Shown here: positions 6,094 to 7,502 of the stretch, piece by piece
How positions within the stretch are numbered: the stretch's first letter is position 1
How the letters are laid out: every line of letters begins with the position of its first letter
Source: Verrucomicrobiota bacterium
GTDB taxonomy: Bacteria > Verrucomicrobiota > Verrucomicrobiae > Chthoniobacterales > UBA10450
Direction of reading: 5' to 3'
Assembly (NCBI GenBank): GCA_005887855.1
Contig: VBQB01000162.1
Location: forward strand, 1-7,502
DNA: 7,502 nucleotides
Made by a program: the position numbers and the translations under genes
The notes under the pieces: model-generated
Told to the model about the DNA's origin: nothing
Seen by the model: only the letters and a program-made list of their open reading frames with translations
The model's database searches: none

Positions 6094-7502
6094 GTGGCCA
6101 AGGCGAACTTCATTCGAGTAATTATCGACCGCGCGATCCATCGCGAGCTCGATTATCTCGTGCCGGAGACGCTGGCGGAGCGAGTCGGTATCGGCTCGCG
6201 GGTGCGCGTGCCATTTCGCGACAAATCTGCCCTCGCAACCGTCGTAGCTGTTCCTGAGCGCAGCGATGCGGAAGGGATCCGGCCAATCGAAGCCGTTATC
6301 GGCGAGGCACCGATCTTAAGCGAAGGGCTACTGGAACTCGCGAGATGGATAAGCGGTTACTATTGCTGCCCAATCGAATCGGTGATGCGCAGTTTGCTGC
6401 CCCAGGTGATTCGGCGCGCGGAAGTCGGGTGGAAGAAGCAATTGTTCGTGCGACCCGCGCGCAAGATCGACAATGATGAAATCGAAAAATTGCGGCGGCG
6501 CGCTCCGCGTCAGGCGGAACTTTTGGAAGTGATCTCGCGATTGGAAGCGCCGATGCGCGCGGCAGATCTTCTGCGCCAGACAGCTCTCGACAACCAGACG
6601 CTTCGCACGCTCGTTAAGCGTGGCCTTGCGGAGTTGCGCGAAGAAGCCGTTGTTCGCGATCCGCATGCTGACGAGCAGTTCATCGCAACGTCGAATCTTG
6701 TCCTGAATCCGGAGCAGTTGGTCGCGCTGAAGGAAATCGCGCAAGCGCTCGACTCGCCGGAACGTGCGCGACCAATTTTGCTCCACGGGGTCACGGGCAG
6801 CGGCAAGACTGAAATTTATTTGCAGGCGATTCGAGCCACGCTCGAACACGGATGCAGCGCCATCGTTCTAGTCCCTGAAATTTCGCTTACCCCGCAAACG
6901 GTCGAGCGCTTCAAGGGGCGTTTCGCCGAAGCGCAAGACGCGGTTGCGGTGTTGCACAGCCATTTATCCGAAGGCGAGCGCCACGACGAATGGCACAAGA
7001 TTCATTCCAGCCGTGCGCGCATTGTGATCGGCGCCCGGAGCGCGGTTTTCGCGCCGCTCAAAAATCTCGGACTCATCGTTGTGGATGAAGAGCATGAGAA
7101 TACTTACAAGCAGGAGGAAGCGCCGCGCTATCACGCGCGTGACGTCGCCGTCGTTCGCGCCAAGATCGAGAAATGCGTCGTGCTTCTCGGCAGCGCTACG
7201 CCATCACTCGAAAGTTATTACAACGCTGCGCGCGGCAAATATCGGCTCACGACTCTCACGCAACGTGTGGATGAAAATCAGATGCCCCTCATGCGTGTTG
7301 TCGATCTTCGGCAGGAGCGCCGGAAGGAAAAGGCGATCGCGATCTTATCGGAAAGACTGCGCGCCGCCATCGCCGATCGTTTGGAGAAACGCGAACAGAC
7401 AATCTTATTTTTGAATCGTCGCGGTTTTTCCACGTCGCTTCTTTGCAGCAACTGCGGCGAAGCACGCAACTGTCCCAATTGCAGCGTTGCGCTTACATTT
7501 CA
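6094..7502 (+). CDS. priA: Primosomal replication-restart helicase PriA, 3' partial
   Basis: PriA is a superfamily 2 3'-to-5' DNA helicase that binds stalled forks and reloads the replisome. The frame runs from GTG 6094 (a TAA at 6088-6090 precludes an earlier start beyond one codon) off the right edge after 469 codons, of roughly 730 usual. The N-terminal 3'-DNA-binding domain (I-D-R-A-I-H-R-E-L-D-Y-L-V-P, V-R-V-P-F) is followed by a winged-helix-like stretch. Then come Walker A G-V-T-G-S-G-K-T (residues 232-239 or so), V-P-E-I-S-L-T-P-Q, the D-E-E-H box at 331-334 with Y-K-Q-E-E-A-P-R-Y-H-A-R-D, G-S-A-T-P-S at 366, and F-L-N-R-R-G. Four zinc-binding cysteines sit at 451, 454, 460 and 463; the second zinc set lies beyond the window. 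No strong Shine-Dalgarno is seen. It is divergent from the transglycosylase with only 28 bp between the annotated starts. All visible motifs are intact. Confidence 0.96.
   Translation, partial: MAKANFIRVIIDRAIHRELDYLVPETLAERVGIGSRVRVPFRDKSALATVVAVPERSDAEGIRPIEAVIGEAPILSEGLLELARWISGYYCCPIESVMRSLLPQVIRRAEVGWKKQLFVRPARKIDNDEIEKLRRRAPRQAELLEVISRLEAPMRAADLLRQTALDNQTLRTLVKRGLAELREEAVVRDPHADEQFIATSNLVLNPEQLVALKEIAQALDSPERARPILLHGVTGSGKTEIYLQAIRATLEHGCSAIVLVPEISLTPQTVERFKGRFAEAQDAVAVLHSHLSEGERHDEWHKIHSSRARIVIGARSAVFAPLKNLGLIVVDEEHENTYKQEEAPRYHARDVAVVRAKIEKCVVLLGSATPSLESYYNAARGKYRLTTLTQRVDENQMPLMRVVDLRQERRKEKAIAILSERLRAAIADRLEKREQTILFLNRRGFSTSLLCSNCGEARNCPNCSVALTF

Noticed and set aside
6328..6849. 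173-codon minus-strand open frame
   Set aside because: Lies antisense to priA, whose motifs continue unbroken on the plus strand.

Overview
The window looks like chromosomal DNA of a GC-rich, Gram-negative-type bacterium. My best guess is a soil Verrucomicrobiota (Chthoniobacterales-like). The reasons are the mix of a MASE1/adenylate-cyclase/TolB/TPR sensor protein, a secreted FN3-metalloprotease with a run of D-F-N-x-D-G repeats, and the general wording of these proteins. This is recollection of family style, not a search result, and the phylum call is moderate to low confidence.

Layout. (1) Positions 1-3022, plus strand: one ancestral signalling gene, now in two reading frames. The first part (open from the left edge to a TAG at 1737-1739) carries a MASE1 membrane sensor, a histidine-kinase H-box stub without an ATPase domain, a class III nucleotide cyclase domain, a transmembrane helix and a TolB/FlgO-like domain. 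The second part (recognisable from about 1739, conventional ORF from 1793) carries the TPR tail that belongs to the same family. (2) 3023-3210: short convergent intergenic region with one good hairpin. (3) 3211-5298, minus strand: secreted FN3 plus metalloprotease-like protein ending in five perfectly phased 49-residue repeats. (4) 5394-6065, minus strand: membrane-anchored lytic transglycosylase. (5) 6094 to the right edge, plus strand: the first 469 residues of the primosomal helicase PriA, divergent from the transglycosylase.

How the genes relate. No shared pathway is evident. The transglycosylase and metalloprotease-like gene point the same way with a 95-bp gap and could be co-transcribed; both act outside the cytoplasm. 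PriA is a housekeeping gene. The most unusual part is the first gene, which appears to have been built by joining a truncated MASE1 histidine kinase to a stand-alone cyclase gene, and then broken by a frameshifting deletion. I see no RNA gene, CRISPR array, insertion sequence or phage gene, and no convincing evidence of a wholly new defence or mobile system.
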